Source: Clostridia bacterium (GTDB lineage: Bacteria > Bacillota_A > Clostridia > Christensenellales > Aristaeellaceae). From it: a DNA stretch of 15,403 bases. Position numbers and translations under genes: made by a program. The stretch lies in assembly GCA_017464225.1 (NCBI GenBank), contig JAFUDW010000121.1:1-15403 (forward strand), read 5' to 3'. Below the pieces are notes generated by a model that was not told the origin of the DNA, searched no databases, and was given only the letters and a program-made list of their open reading frames with translations. Of the stretch, positions 7,467 through 14,467 are shown piece by piece. The first letter of the stretch is position 1; each line of letters starts with the position of its first letter.

Positions 7467-7495
7467 GAGGGACGCGGAGGCCCTTATCGTCCCTC
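7467..7495. repeat. Degenerate copy of the dispersed repeat with its own stem
   Basis: GAGGGACG / CGTCCCTC (7467-7474 with 7488-7495) close an 8-bp stem over a 13-nt loop. Inside and beside it, CCCTTATCGTCC matches the edge of copy 1 (plus strand, about 50-62). It begins 15 nt after a permease stop codon, the same position relative to a gene as copies 1 and 4. Confidence 0.45.
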
Positions 7496-7557
7496 GATCC
7501 ATGCTTACCGTCATATCCTTTTCAGAAAATGCGTATCAGTTTTCCGCCTGTGCGCGG

Positions 7558-7575
7558 CGGCGCATGCGCCGTTTT
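7558..7575 (+). terminator. Possible weak terminator after the first importer operon
   Basis: The palindrome CGGCGCATGCGCCG (5-bp stem, CATG loop) is followed directly by TTTT. The stem is short but all G-C. It is the best terminator-like element between the permease stop at 7452 and the shikimate kinase promoter. A loose TTGACA (7610-7615) without a good -10 also lies in this gap. Confidence 0.4.
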
Positions 7576-7670
7576 CGCTGAACAAGGGGAAAAAGGCTGC
7601 GATTGGTTTTTGACATGGCGTACACCTCCGGTTTTACTGTGGCCTGAAAAACGAAAAAAATACAGTTTGC

Positions 7671-7699
7671 TTGCAATTCCTTGAAAAATGTGCTATGAT
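7671..7699 (+). promoter_or_regulatory. Promoter of the shikimate kinase gene
   Basis: TTGCAA (7671-7676), a 17-nt spacer and TATGAT (7694-7699), with a TGn extension just before the -10. The transcription start would be near 7706, about 25 nt before the ATG, so the gene is probably transcribed on its own. Confidence 0.75.
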
Positions 7700-7730
7700 G
7701 TAACTAATCCCCGATACAGGAGATGGTTTC

Positions 7731-8240
7731 ATGTTAAATATGCATATCTTCCTGGTTGGCATGGCAGGCGCGGGAAAAACCAGCTTGGGCCGTCGTTTGG
7801 CTGCAAATCTGAACCTGCCGTTCATCGATACCGATCAACGGGTCAGCGAGATCATGGGGATGTCGGTGATCGAGATTTTCCAGACCCTGGGCGAAGCCTT
7901 TTTCCGGAACGCCGAGGCCGGCGTGCTGATTGAATTGATCGGCAAGCCACCCTGCGTGGTGTCCACCGGCGGAGGGCTGCCCACCGTGCAGGAAAACGTG
8001 CTGCTCATGCAGAATCACGGCATCATCATCCACGTGGACAGGCCGCTGGATCAGATCCTCAGCGATATCAAAATGGAGCGCCGCCCCACGCTGGCGGGCG
8101 GATCCTATGAGAACGTGATCGATCAGTATAACGAGCGGATCGGGCATTATAAGGCCTGCGCTGATTACAGGCTGGATAATTCCCATGGTTTCGCCGTGGG
8201 GCTGCAAACGCTGACCCAGATGGTGGAAAGTATTAAGTAG
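7731..8240 (+). CDS. aroK: Shikimate kinase
   Basis: A 169-residue P-loop kinase of normal family length that converts shikimate to shikimate-3-phosphate with ATP in the pathway to chorismate. Walker A is GMAGAGKTS (10-18). The Mg/shikimate-site Asp pair is in FIDTDQ (Asp33, Asp35). GEAFFRNAE carries the shikimate-binding Arg59. STGGGLP (78-84) is the family's Gly-rich shikimate loop. The lid is at RRPTLAG (117-123), and the closing YNERIGHYKACADY supplies the adenine-side residues. CAGGAGAT stands 6 nt before the ATG at 7731; the Met at 7740 is less well placed. It has its own promoter and a strong terminator and is not accompanied by other aromatic-pathway genes, lying between two sugar-uptake operons. 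Confidence 0.93.
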   Translation: MLNMHIFLVGMAGAGKTSLGRRLAANLNLPFIDTDQRVSEIMGMSVIEIFQTLGEAFFRNAEAGVLIELIGKPPCVVSTGGGLPTVQENVLLMQNHGIIIHVDRPLDQILSDIKMERRPTLAGGSYENVIDQYNERIGHYKACADYRLDNSHGFAVGLQTLTQMVESIK

Positions 8241-8252
8241 AATAATAACGAT

Positions 8253-8301
8253 AAAGCAGCCATCCTCCACAGACAACGGAGGATGGCTGCTTTGGCTTTT
8301 T
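8253..8301 (+). terminator. Strong intrinsic terminator after shikimate kinase
   Basis: A perfect 16-bp stem (8253-8268 with 8278-8293; arms AAAGCAGCCATCCTCC and its complement) over a 9-nt loop, followed by GGCTTTTT (T-run 8297-8301). It lies 13 nt after the aroK stop. Read on the minus strand it also follows the GH43 gene, but with only ATCGTTATT after the stem, so it would be weaker in that direction. Confidence 0.9.
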
Positions 8302-8355
8302 ACGTTTCCGGGAGATGACTGCCCGGCAGCTCCGGACAGAAAGATCATGCCTGCG

Positions 8356-10017
8356 TTATTCTTCAATGGCCTCATAGCTGAACCAATTGAAATCGGCGTA
8401 TCGGGCAGGATTGCGCCGACTTTCTTCGGCACGGCCGTTGGCGGCGTACATGCCCATCAGAACGCCCACAAACCCATCGGCCACCAGCGTGCTCAAATAG
8501 GAACCGTCGGCGTTCAGAGACAGCGGGAGCATTTGCTGTTCGTTGGCTCCATAATAGAAGCTGTATGCGCCTTCAGCGCCTTCAATGAACAGATATACTC
8601 TGCCTGCGGGCGCGGGCGCTTCGGCCAGCAGGCTGCGATCGCCGTTGATGATCTGGTAGCAGCAGATCATATCCTGATCGTCTTTGCGCTCCTTGACCAG
8701 CAGAAAGGAAAAGCGTTCGTTTTGGGTAAGCAGCAGCCCGGCCTCCTCGCCCGGAACGGCGGGCGAAAACTCCATGGATGCGGCGGCATGAAAATCATTG
8801 TGCTGCTGACGGCGCAGCAGGGCGGCGGAGGAGGCTTTTTCCTCGGCCAGGGCGGGCCGCAGGTACAGGCGGAGCGCGCCGGGACGCGAGGTCAATGAAT
8901 AGAAGGGCTCGATGGGGGGACGCTGCATGCACCAGCAAAGACGCAGCGTATCGGCTTCAAAATGATCCATGCGGCTTTGATAGGCGTCCCGATGCCAAGG
9001 CAGGAAAGGACGGCGTTCACGGGCGTTGACAAGGCCGTTTTCATTATCCACCAGCGGCCAGCCGTCTTCATCCCAGGCGATAGGCGCAAGGAACGTTTCC
9101 CGGCCCAGGTTGAACTGGGCGCTTTTATTGCGATCGGGCGGTCTGATCCAAATCCGCGGCTGATAGCGCTCATAGTCCTCTATGCGCTTTTCGTAGGGAC
9201 GGATGCCCAGCAACGCCATATACCATTCGCCGTTCTGGGTTCGCACCAGGTCGCCGTGGCCGGTGACCGATATGCCCGTTCCGTTTATCATGCGCATGCC
9301 GCGATTGCTCACGATTGGATTGCGGGGGCAGGGCTCATAGCTGCCTGTAAGCTCCAGGCTGCGGTAGGCGCGTACGCAGTGATTGGTTTGGGTGCCGCCC
9401 TCCGCCGTGATCAGGAAAAACCAACCGTCTTTTCGATAAATATGCGGTCCTTCCATGAACAGACTGTGATCGGTAACACCGTCAAAAATCACATGCTCCG
9501 GGCCGACAAACTGGAAGGTTTTGGGATGCAGCCTGCGCAGTATGATCTGTTTGTGGCTGGGATAAAGAACGTTTTTAGGGATATGGTTGCTGCAAAACCA
9601 GATCCCGCCTTCTTCATCAAAATACAGCGAGGGATCGATGCCGTCCGCGCCCTGTATCACAATGGCGTCAGACCAGGGCCCCGCGGGATCATCAGCGGTG
9701 ATGATAAAATTATATCGGTCTGTCCGTCCATTCACATCCAGCGTGTTTACGATATAGAATTTGCCGTTGTAATAGCGGATAGTGGGCGCCCATAAGCCCT
9801 CGCTGATATCGCAGCCGCGGTAATCAAGCTGCTCGGGCCGGGAAATGGCGTTGCATATTTGTCGCCAGTGTACCAGATCGCGGCTTTCAAACACAGGAAG
9901 ACCGGGAAAATAGTAAAAAGAGGAGGTCACTAGATAATACCGATCCTCCACCCGGCAGATGGAGGGATCGGGATAAAAACCGCGCAGGATCGGGTTTTGA
10001 AAGGTGGGGGATGCCAT
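8356..10017 (-). CDS. Glycoside hydrolase family 43 (beta-xylosidase / alpha-L-arabinofuranosidase-like)
   Basis: About 553 residues: an N-terminal five-bladed beta-propeller and a C-terminal beta-sandwich (from about 350), the layout of GH43 enzymes such as subfamilies 11/12. Numbered from the TTG at 10023, catalytic residues are Asp19 in GFYPDPS (base), Asp130 in ADGIDPSLYFDE (pKa modulator) and Glu191 in FMEGPHI (acid); subtract 2 for the ATG at 10017. There is no signal peptide, so it should act in the cytoplasm on imported oligosaccharides and release xylose or arabinose. Start choice: GGAGA precedes both candidates, 5 nt before the TTG and 11 nt before the ATG; ATG is preferred but not certain. 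It is the last gene of the importer operon, 81 nt after the permease with a stem-loop in between. Substrate specificity within GH43 cannot be fixed by eye. Confidence 0.9.
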   Translation of the reverse strand: MASPTFQNPILRGFYPDPSICRVEDRYYLVTSSFYYFPGLPVFESRDLVHWRQICNAISRPEQLDYRGCDISEGLWAPTIRYYNGKFYIVNTLDVNGRTDRYNFIITADDPAGPWSDAIVIQGADGIDPSLYFDEEGGIWFCSNHIPKNVLYPSHKQIILRRLHPKTFQFVGPEHVIFDGVTDHSLFMEGPHIYRKDGWFFLITAEGGTQTNHCVRAYRSLELTGSYEPCPRNPIVSNRGMRMINGTGISVTGHGDLVRTQNGEWYMALLGIRPYEKRIEDYERYQPRIWIRPPDRNKSAQFNLGRETFLAPIAWDEDGWPLVDNENGLVNARERRPFLPWHRDAYQSRMDHFEADTLRLCWCMQRPPIEPFYSLTSRPGALRLYLRPALAEEKASSAALLRRQQHNDFHAAASMEFSPAVPGEEAGLLLTQNERFSFLLVKERKDDQDMICCYQIINGDRSLLAEAPAPAGRVYLFIEGAEGAYSFYYGANEQQMLPLSLNADGSYLSTLVADGFVGVLMGMYAANGRAEESRRNPARYADFNWFSYEAIEE

Positions 10018-10058
10018 GGTCAATGATTCTCCGTTTCTGTAGGCTATGGCTATGGGGC

Positions 10059-10083
10059 GCCGTCGAGGGGATCCCTCGACGGC
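10059..10083 (-). promoter_or_regulatory. Intercistronic stem-loop between permease and GH43 gene
   Basis: GCCGTCGAGGG / CCCTCGACGGC form a perfect 11-bp stem over a 3-nt loop. On the minus strand the sequence after it is GCGCCCCATAGCC, with no U-tract, so it is not a good terminator. It probably protects or processes the message or tunes GH43 output. Confidence 0.6.
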
Positions 10084-10098
10084 CCGTATGCTGTGATT

Positions 10099-10935
10099 TT
10101 ATTCCTTTACGGCGCCAGCTGTCATGCCCGCGATCAATTGCTTTTGCAGGAATACAAAGATCAGCATGGTGGGGACGCTGGCGATGATGGAGGCGCACAT
10201 CAGATAGTTCCACTGTATACGGTAGGCGTCGGCCATGGTGCTGATGGCGAAGGTGAGCGTTTTCTTTTCATCCGAGCTGATCAGCACCGAAGCAAACATA
10301 TACTCGTTCCAGTTTTGCAGGAAGGCGTAAATGGTGGTAGCCACCAGGCCGGGGATAGTGAGCGGGAGCACAACCTTAAAGAAGGTCATCAGGGGCGTGC
10401 ATCCGTCGATCCGCGCGGCTTCGTCCAGCGATGTGGAGATCGTTTTGAAATATCCGTACATCATCCAGGTGCAGAAGGGGATGCTGAAGGAAGCGTATAC
10501 GATCATCAATCCCACAGCGGTGTTATTGAGGCGCAGATTGACCAGGATCTTGTAATAGGGGATGATCTTCATTACGGCAGGGAACATTTGTGTGACCAGC
10601 AGGAAGGACAAAAGGAACTTTTTGCCCGTAAAGTCATATCGGCTCAGGCCGTAGCCGCAAAGCGAGGCGCAGGCAACGGCGAAGATCGTGGAGCCGCCCA
10701 CCGAGATCAGGCTGTTTTTGATGTAGGCAAGCAGCGGGTAATCGGACCAAATGGTAATGTAATTAACGATGGTGGGGCCGGTGGGGAACAGCTGAACGCC
10801 TTTGGAAAGCGTAATATCCTGCATGCTTTTCAGCGATGTGATGATCATCCACGCCACGGGCAGCAGCACGCACAGGCAGCCAAGAGTCAGAATGGTATAG
10901 TGTCCCGCGGCGGTCATTCTGTTTTTCTTAGTCAT
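10099..10935 (-). CDS. Carbohydrate ABC transporter permease (MalG type)
   Basis: A 278-residue second permease of the GH43-linked importer. The first membrane segment (about 12-33) ends in LLPVAWMIITSLKS, the usual MalG-class pattern. CGYGLSRYDFTGKK (93-106) matches the conserved YxxxRxxFxG region. The EAA loop for the ATPase is at about 170-191 (LDEAARIDGCTPLMTFFK), then VVLP. The end GMTAGAVKE is typical of this class. The ATG overlaps the stop of the upstream permease by 8 nt (ATGACTAA), and GGAGG lies 10 nt upstream, so translation is probably coupled. Confidence 0.92.
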   Translation of the reverse strand: MTKKNRMTAAGHYTILTLGCLCVLLPVAWMIITSLKSMQDITLSKGVQLFPTGPTIVNYITIWSDYPLLAYIKNSLISVGGSTIFAVACASLCGYGLSRYDFTGKKFLLSFLLVTQMFPAVMKIIPYYKILVNLRLNNTAVGLMIVYASFSIPFCTWMMYGYFKTISTSLDEAARIDGCTPLMTFFKVVLPLTIPGLVATTIYAFLQNWNEYMFASVLISSDEKKTLTFAISTMADAYRIQWNYLMCASIIASVPTMLIFVFLQKQLIAGMTAGAVKE

Positions 10936-11818
10936 CTCTCAATAACCTCCGGAACACTACGCCGATCAGGTAGCAGATCACAAGGATGAATACAGATTCT
11001 GCCGAGGCGTAGCCGTATTTGAAGTAGTTGAACGCATTCTTGTAGATTTCCACAGCCGATACCATGGTGGCATTGCCTGGGCCGCCCGAGGTCATCAGCC
11101 AGATCATGGTGAACTGTTTGAACACCCAAACGGTATCCAGAATCAGCACGGTGGTTAAAATGGGCTTGAGCGCCGGAATGGTAATGTAGCGGAACTGCTG
11201 CCAGCCGTTGGCGCCGTCGATGGACGCGGCTTCATACATATCGGTATTGATGGTCTGGATCCCTGCCAGGATTTGGATCATCACCAGCGGGAAGCCTTTC
11301 CAGATGCTGGCCGCGATGACGCAGGCAAAGGCTGTGGAGCTGGAGCTCAGCCAACCGATGGGCGTGGAGATCCAGCCCCAGTGCATCAAAAGCGCGTTCA
11401 GGATGCCGCTTTGCTCGTTGAGGATCCACTTAAAGAGATAAGCAACCACAACGTCCGGGAACAGCCAGGGGATGATCAGCACCCCGCGGAAAAAGGTTTT
11501 GAAGCGGATGGGCTTGTTGAGAACGTTGGCGAATACAAAGCCCAGGATAAAATGCCCTGCCACCACGAATACGGTAAAAACGACGGTCATCCACAGGCTG
11601 TGTTGGAAAGCGCTGTCCTGCACAGCTTTGATGTAGTACTCCAGGCCCACAAACTTCCATTTGTTGACCAGATTGGTGTTGAAAAAGCTGATATAGATGC
11701 CGTAGGCGATGGGATAAATCACCAACAGCAGCATGGTGAGCGTAGCCGGCAGTACAAACCCGTAGGGGGCAAGGGACTTTTTCCTTTTCTTTCGGGGGAT
11801 CACACTGTTTGCAACCAT
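10928..11818 (-). CDS. Carbohydrate ABC transporter permease (MalF/LplB type)
   Basis: A 296-residue first permease of the GH43-linked importer. A Lys/Arg-rich N-terminus (1-14) precedes a membrane segment (about 20-46) with the usual LLLVIYPIAYGIYISFF. PWLFPDVVVAYLFKWIL (117-133) is a typical MalF-class core segment. The EAA loop is at about 194-215 (MYEAASIDGANGWQQFR), ending ITIP. MTSGGPGNAT follows near residue 245. GAGGT stands about 7 nt before the ATG. The gene lies 171 nt after the binding-protein stop, across a highly structured gap, and overlaps the next permease by 8 nt. No ATPase gene is in this operon. Confidence 0.92.
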   Translation of the reverse strand: MVANSVIPRKKRKKSLAPYGFVLPATLTMLLLVIYPIAYGIYISFFNTNLVNKWKFVGLEYYIKAVQDSAFQHSLWMTVVFTVFVVAGHFILGFVFANVLNKPIRFKTFFRGVLIIPWLFPDVVVAYLFKWILNEQSGILNALLMHWGWISTPIGWLSSSSTAFACVIAASIWKGFPLVMIQILAGIQTINTDMYEAASIDGANGWQQFRYITIPALKPILTTVLILDTVWVFKQFTMIWLMTSGGPGNATMVSAVEIYKNAFNYFKYGYASAESVFILVICYLIGVVFRRLLRDD

Positions 11819-11863
11819 AATTCCAACCTCGCTGTTTTGTCATCCGGTGCGGGTAAAGGAAAG

Positions 11864-11948
11864 GGGGCGGCTGCCGCTTCGTCCTGGATAAAGCGTCAGG
11901 CGGTATGCCTGCTGTTTTCCATTGGCGAACGGCTGCGGCAGCCGCCCC
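11864..11948. repeat. Structured element: 14-bp inverted repeat enclosing a hairpin
   Basis: GGGGCGGCTGCCGC (11864-11877) and its exact complement (11935-11948) enclose 57 nt, which hold a second stem, CAGGC / GCCTG (11897-11901 with 11907-11911). The right arm can also fold locally (CGGCTGC / GCAGCCG around 11930-11944), so two folds compete. With the hairpin at 11955-11974 it fills most of the gap between binding-protein and permease genes. AGGGGGCGGCTGCCGCTTCGTCC loosely echoes the ATAAGGGGC module of the dispersed repeat. Confidence 0.55.
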
Positions 11949-11954
11949 TCGGGC

Positions 11955-11985
11955 CGGGGAGCCTTGCCTCCCCGACGCGGGTTTA
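11955..11985 (-). repeat. Partial copy of the dispersed two-hairpin repeat (copy 4)
   Basis: CGGGGAG / CTCCCCG (11955-11961 with 11968-11974) plus the flank GACGCGGGTTTAT match the GGGGAGG hairpin and AGCAGGGTTTAT flank of copy 1 in the same orientation. It starts 5 nt after the binding-protein stop codon, as copy 1 starts just after the phosphodiesterase stop. Confidence 0.5.
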
Positions 11986-11989
11986 TTGC

Positions 11990-13318
11990 TTACTGATAGG
12001 ATTCAACGATTTCCTCAGCCCGGGCTGCAGCGTCAGCCACGGCGGTATCCAGGCTTACGCCCTCGGCAGCGATGCGCTGCCAGCATTCGGCCACAGTGTC
12101 GCGCAGTTCGGCAGTGCCGGCAAAGGCGGGATAGATGACGGCGGTTTCGCCGGCGGCGGCAAAGCCGGAGTAGGTTTCATCGGAGGCTACGATGGCTTCG
12201 ATGGCATCCTTGACCACGGGCAGACGGCGGGTCGCCTGGTTCCAGGCCACGCTCACATCCACGCTGGTCATGTATTTGAGGAAGTCGGCGGCCACTTCGG
12301 GGTTCTTGCAGGTGTTGGAGATCGTCATACCTACGGAGGAGAAGGAAGTGATGGGATCAATGCCCTCGGCGGTGGGCAGCACGAAGGAGCCCATCTTGCC
12401 TTGCATGTCCGGGTTGCCGGTATAGATGCCGCCCAGCACGTTGGAGGCGCTCCAGTACATGCAGGCAGTGCCGGCTGCGATCATGTTATAGGCCTCAGCA
12501 TAGCCGGTTTCCACAAAGCCCGCAGGAGCGGTCTCGCCGGTGCCCAGCTCTACATAGGTGGCCATGGCGTCCTTGAAGGCGGGGGTATCAAAACCGGAGG
12601 AGAAGGAACCGTCTTCGTTGACGTTCAGGAAGTTCATGCCAAAGGTCAAGGCGAAGGTATGGAAGCGGGATTCAGCGGAATCGTTGCGGGTGCCGGAAAC
12701 TACGGCGCCAAACTGGTCGATCACGCCGTCGCCGTCGGTGTCCACGGTCAGCTGACGGGCCACGTCCAGATATTCATCCCAGGTGGTAGGGATCTCAATG
12801 CCGTTGGCTTCAAACAGATCCTTGCGGTATACCACGGCGGTGGTATTGTTCTGCCAGGGCATATACACCAGCGTGCCGTCGATGGTGGCGTTTTCAATGG
12901 CGATGGGCAGCAGCTGACTCATGTATTCTTCGCCCAGCAGCGCGTCCAGATTGCTCACGGCCATGCCCATTTCATAGCAGTTGGCGTAATAGGCTTCGCT
13001 CATGGTGAAGATGTCCGGCAGCGAGTTGGAAGTGGCGCGGGTGATCAGCGTGGTGTACAGGTTGTTCATGGAGCACTCCACCGGATTCAGCGTCACATTG
13101 GGATACATTTCCATGTAGGCGTCCATAACGCTGCGCAGATAGGGACCGCCGTCGCTGTCACCCAGGGAGGTGATCATTACATCCAGGGTCACGTTGCCGG
13201 CGCCGGCTACGTCATAGGTGCTCAGGTAGCCTTTGCCGGCATCTTCAGCCAGCGACAGGCTCATGCAGCTCATGGTCATGAGAACGACCAGGATCCAGGC
13301 AGCCAGTTTTTTCATCAT
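11990..13318 (-). CDS. Carbohydrate ABC transporter substrate-binding protein (SBP family 1), GH43-linked
   Basis: About 442 residues, first gene of the second importer operon. The signal peptide (1-24) is MMKKLAAWILVVLMT followed by MSCMSLSLA|ED. The Cys18 context (TMSC) does not fit a lipobox, so signal peptidase I cleavage after Ala24 is favoured. The mature protein has family-1 landmarks: PDIFTMSEAYYANCYEMG, YMPWQNNTTAVVYRKDLFEANGIEIPTTWDEY, and the C-terminal FLKYMTS with TRRLPV. A Ca-loop-like DTDGDGVID (193-201) is present, as in several sugar-binding proteins. The frame is open to 13366, but GGAGG at 13327-13331 stands 8 nt before the ATG at 13318, which decides the start. A strong promoter lies upstream and a LysR gene diverges from it. 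The ligand is probably a xylo- or arabino-oligosaccharide, inferred from the GH43 gene only. Confidence 0.92.
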   Translation of the reverse strand: MMKKLAAWILVVLMTMSCMSLSLAEDAGKGYLSTYDVAGAGNVTLDVMITSLGDSDGGPYLRSVMDAYMEMYPNVTLNPVECSMNNLYTTLITRATSNSLPDIFTMSEAYYANCYEMGMAVSNLDALLGEEYMSQLLPIAIENATIDGTLVYMPWQNNTTAVVYRKDLFEANGIEIPTTWDEYLDVARQLTVDTDGDGVIDQFGAVVSGTRNDSAESRFHTFALTFGMNFLNVNEDGSFSSGFDTPAFKDAMATYVELGTGETAPAGFVETGYAEAYNMIAAGTACMYWSASNVLGGIYTGNPDMQGKMGSFVLPTAEGIDPITSFSSVGMTISNTCKNPEVAADFLKYMTSVDVSVAWNQATRRLPVVKDAIEAIVASDETYSGFAAAGETAVIYPAFAGTAELRDTVAECWQRIAAEGVSLDTAVADAAARAEEIVESYQ

Positions 13319-13355
13319 GTTCTTTTCCTCCATTTTCAATTTGAGAATTGGTGCA

Positions 13356-13376
13356 TCAAGGCCCATTTGGTCTTGA
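13356..13376. promoter_or_regulatory. Candidate operator in the leader of the second importer operon
   Basis: TCAAG-N11-CTTGA is a 5-bp-arm inverted repeat at about +10 to +30 of the binding-protein transcript. A smaller symmetry, CAATT-N4-AATTG, follows at 13337-13350. Either could be a regulator site or a leader hairpin. Confidence 0.3.
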
Positions 13377-13392
13377 CGTTTTGGTTGATTTT

Positions 13393-13421
13393 ATTATATA
13401 TTAATACAAATAAAGGTTCAA
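13393..13421 (-). promoter_or_regulatory. Sigma-A-type promoter for the second importer operon
   Basis: On the minus strand TTGAAC (13416-13421), a 17-nt spacer and a perfect TATAAT (13393-13398) lie in an AT-rich island. Transcription would start near 13386, giving a leader of about 68 nt before the binding-protein ATG. Confidence 0.8.
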
Positions 13422-13425
13422 CTTC

Positions 13426-13443
13426 ATTTCTCTAAATTGAAAT
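13426..13443. promoter_or_regulatory. Candidate LysR-type binding site between the divergent genes
   Basis: ATTTC-N8-GAAAT is an inverted repeat that contains the T-N11-A spacing typical of LysR sites. ATTTCTAAAG at 13449-13458 resembles ATTTCTCTAAAT in it. It lies just upstream of the -35 of the binding-protein promoter, the usual position for LysR activation. This is an inference from position and symmetry. Confidence 0.4.
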
Positions 13444-13501
13444 TAAGTATTTCTAAAGTTCACTGCATGCGCCAAAGACGAGAATCATGGAGGAAAAACC
13501 A

Positions 13502-14419
13502 GTGGATACAAAGCTTTGCGAGTATATCATTACCATTGCCGATCAGGGCAGCGTGGCCCATGCGGCGCAGAAGCTGTATCTGACGCAATCGGCCCTGAAC
13601 CAGCAGTTAGTCAAGCTTGAAAAGGAGCTTGGAGCGCCGGTGTTCATCCGGACACGGAACCATTGGACGCTCACGCCGGTGGGAGAGATTTATATAGAAA
13701 ACGCCCGCCGGATCGTGCAGATCAAAACGGAGGCGTACGCGCAGATCGAGGATATGGCCAAGCATTGGAACGGCACGATCACTATTGGACTGACGGCTGA
13801 GCGCGGCATGCAGATGTTTTCTGCTGTTTATTCCGATATCCATACCCGCTATCCATATACCATTTTTCAGCCGGTGGAAGCTAATGTGGAGCAGCAGAAC
13901 AGAATGCTGGAGGCGGGCCAGCTGAACATTGCGTTCCAAACGCTCCAGGAAAAGAAGTACAAATTGTTTACTTACCAGACCATTTTGCATGAGCCCTTTG
14001 TGCTCTGCGTGCCCCGGAGCCATCCGCTGGCATATCAGGAGCAGCTTCCGCCGGAACAATTTCCTATCATTGATCTCAGGCAGTTTCGGGATCAGGTTTT
14101 TACGCTGGTTCGCAAGTCCTCCACCATGCGGAACATGGTAGACATGTTGTTTGAACAGGCGGGCTTTTATCCCAGGCTGCTGTTTGACTCGGTGGGCATG
14201 CGTTCCATGCAGAAGCTGGCGGCCAACGGCCAGTGCTGCTGCATCATTCCCCGCTTTTATGCTGTTCCGAGCGAGAAGGTGGCATATTTTTTGTTGGGTG
14301 AATCGGCTCAATGGGAGCTGGCCGCCGTATATCGCCGCGACCATTACCTGAACCGCGCCGCGCGGGATTTTATCCATATGGCGTCCGATTACTGGCATAC
14401 GCATTTATCTATGGAATAA
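13502..14419 (+). CDS. LysR-family transcriptional regulator
   Basis: About 305 residues. The N-terminal winged helix-turn-helix is clear: GSVAHAAQKLYLTQSALNQQLVKLEKELGAPVFIR and then LTPVG (about 16-60). The C-terminal periplasmic-binding-like effector domain covers about 90-300, with FVLCVPRSHPLA and a final DYWHTHLSME. Start: an ATG at 13487 has only a weak site upstream, whereas the GTG at 13502 has GGAGG 8 nt before it and gives the usual LysR beginning (MDTKLCEYI), so GTG is chosen. The gene is divergent from the second importer operon, its likely target. Its effector-domain segment GQCCCIIP carries three consecutive Cys, where LysR proteins usually have small hydrophobic residues. No convincing -10/-35 was seen for it. 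Confidence 0.9.
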   Translation: MDTKLCEYIITIADQGSVAHAAQKLYLTQSALNQQLVKLEKELGAPVFIRTRNHWTLTPVGEIYIENARRIVQIKTEAYAQIEDMAKHWNGTITIGLTAERGMQMFSAVYSDIHTRYPYTIFQPVEANVEQQNRMLEAGQLNIAFQTLQEKKYKLFTYQTILHEPFVLCVPRSHPLAYQEQLPPEQFPIIDLRQFRDQVFTLVRKSSTMRNMVDMLFEQAGFYPRLLFDSVGMRSMQKLAANGQCCCIIPRFYAVPSEKVAYFLLGESAQWELAAVYRRDHYLNRAARDFIHMASDYWHTHLSME

Positions 14420-14427
14420 GATCGCAA

Positions 14428-14457
14428 AAAACCGGCCGTTTCATGGCGGCCGGTTTT
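14428..14457. terminator. Bidirectional terminator between LysR and LysM genes
   Basis: AAAACCGGCCG / CGGCCGGTTTT (14428-14438 with 14447-14457) over an 8-nt loop, with A-runs and T-runs on the two sides. On the plus strand it is followed by TTTTC; on the minus strand the stem leads into TTTTTT. It serves both converging genes. Confidence 0.88.
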
Positions 14458-14467
14458 CAATGCCCGT

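Noticed and set aside
11273..13435. A 720-codon open frame on the plus strand
   Set aside because: It runs antisense through permease and binding-protein genes with clear family motifs. Its His/Gly-rich translation is typical of a GC-rich shadow frame, and it has no ribosome binding site.
13487..13501. ATG at 13487 as the LysR start
   Set aside because: It has only a weak upstream site and contains the GGAGG that fits the GTG at 13502. The shorter protein has the usual LysR N-terminus. It cannot be fully excluded.
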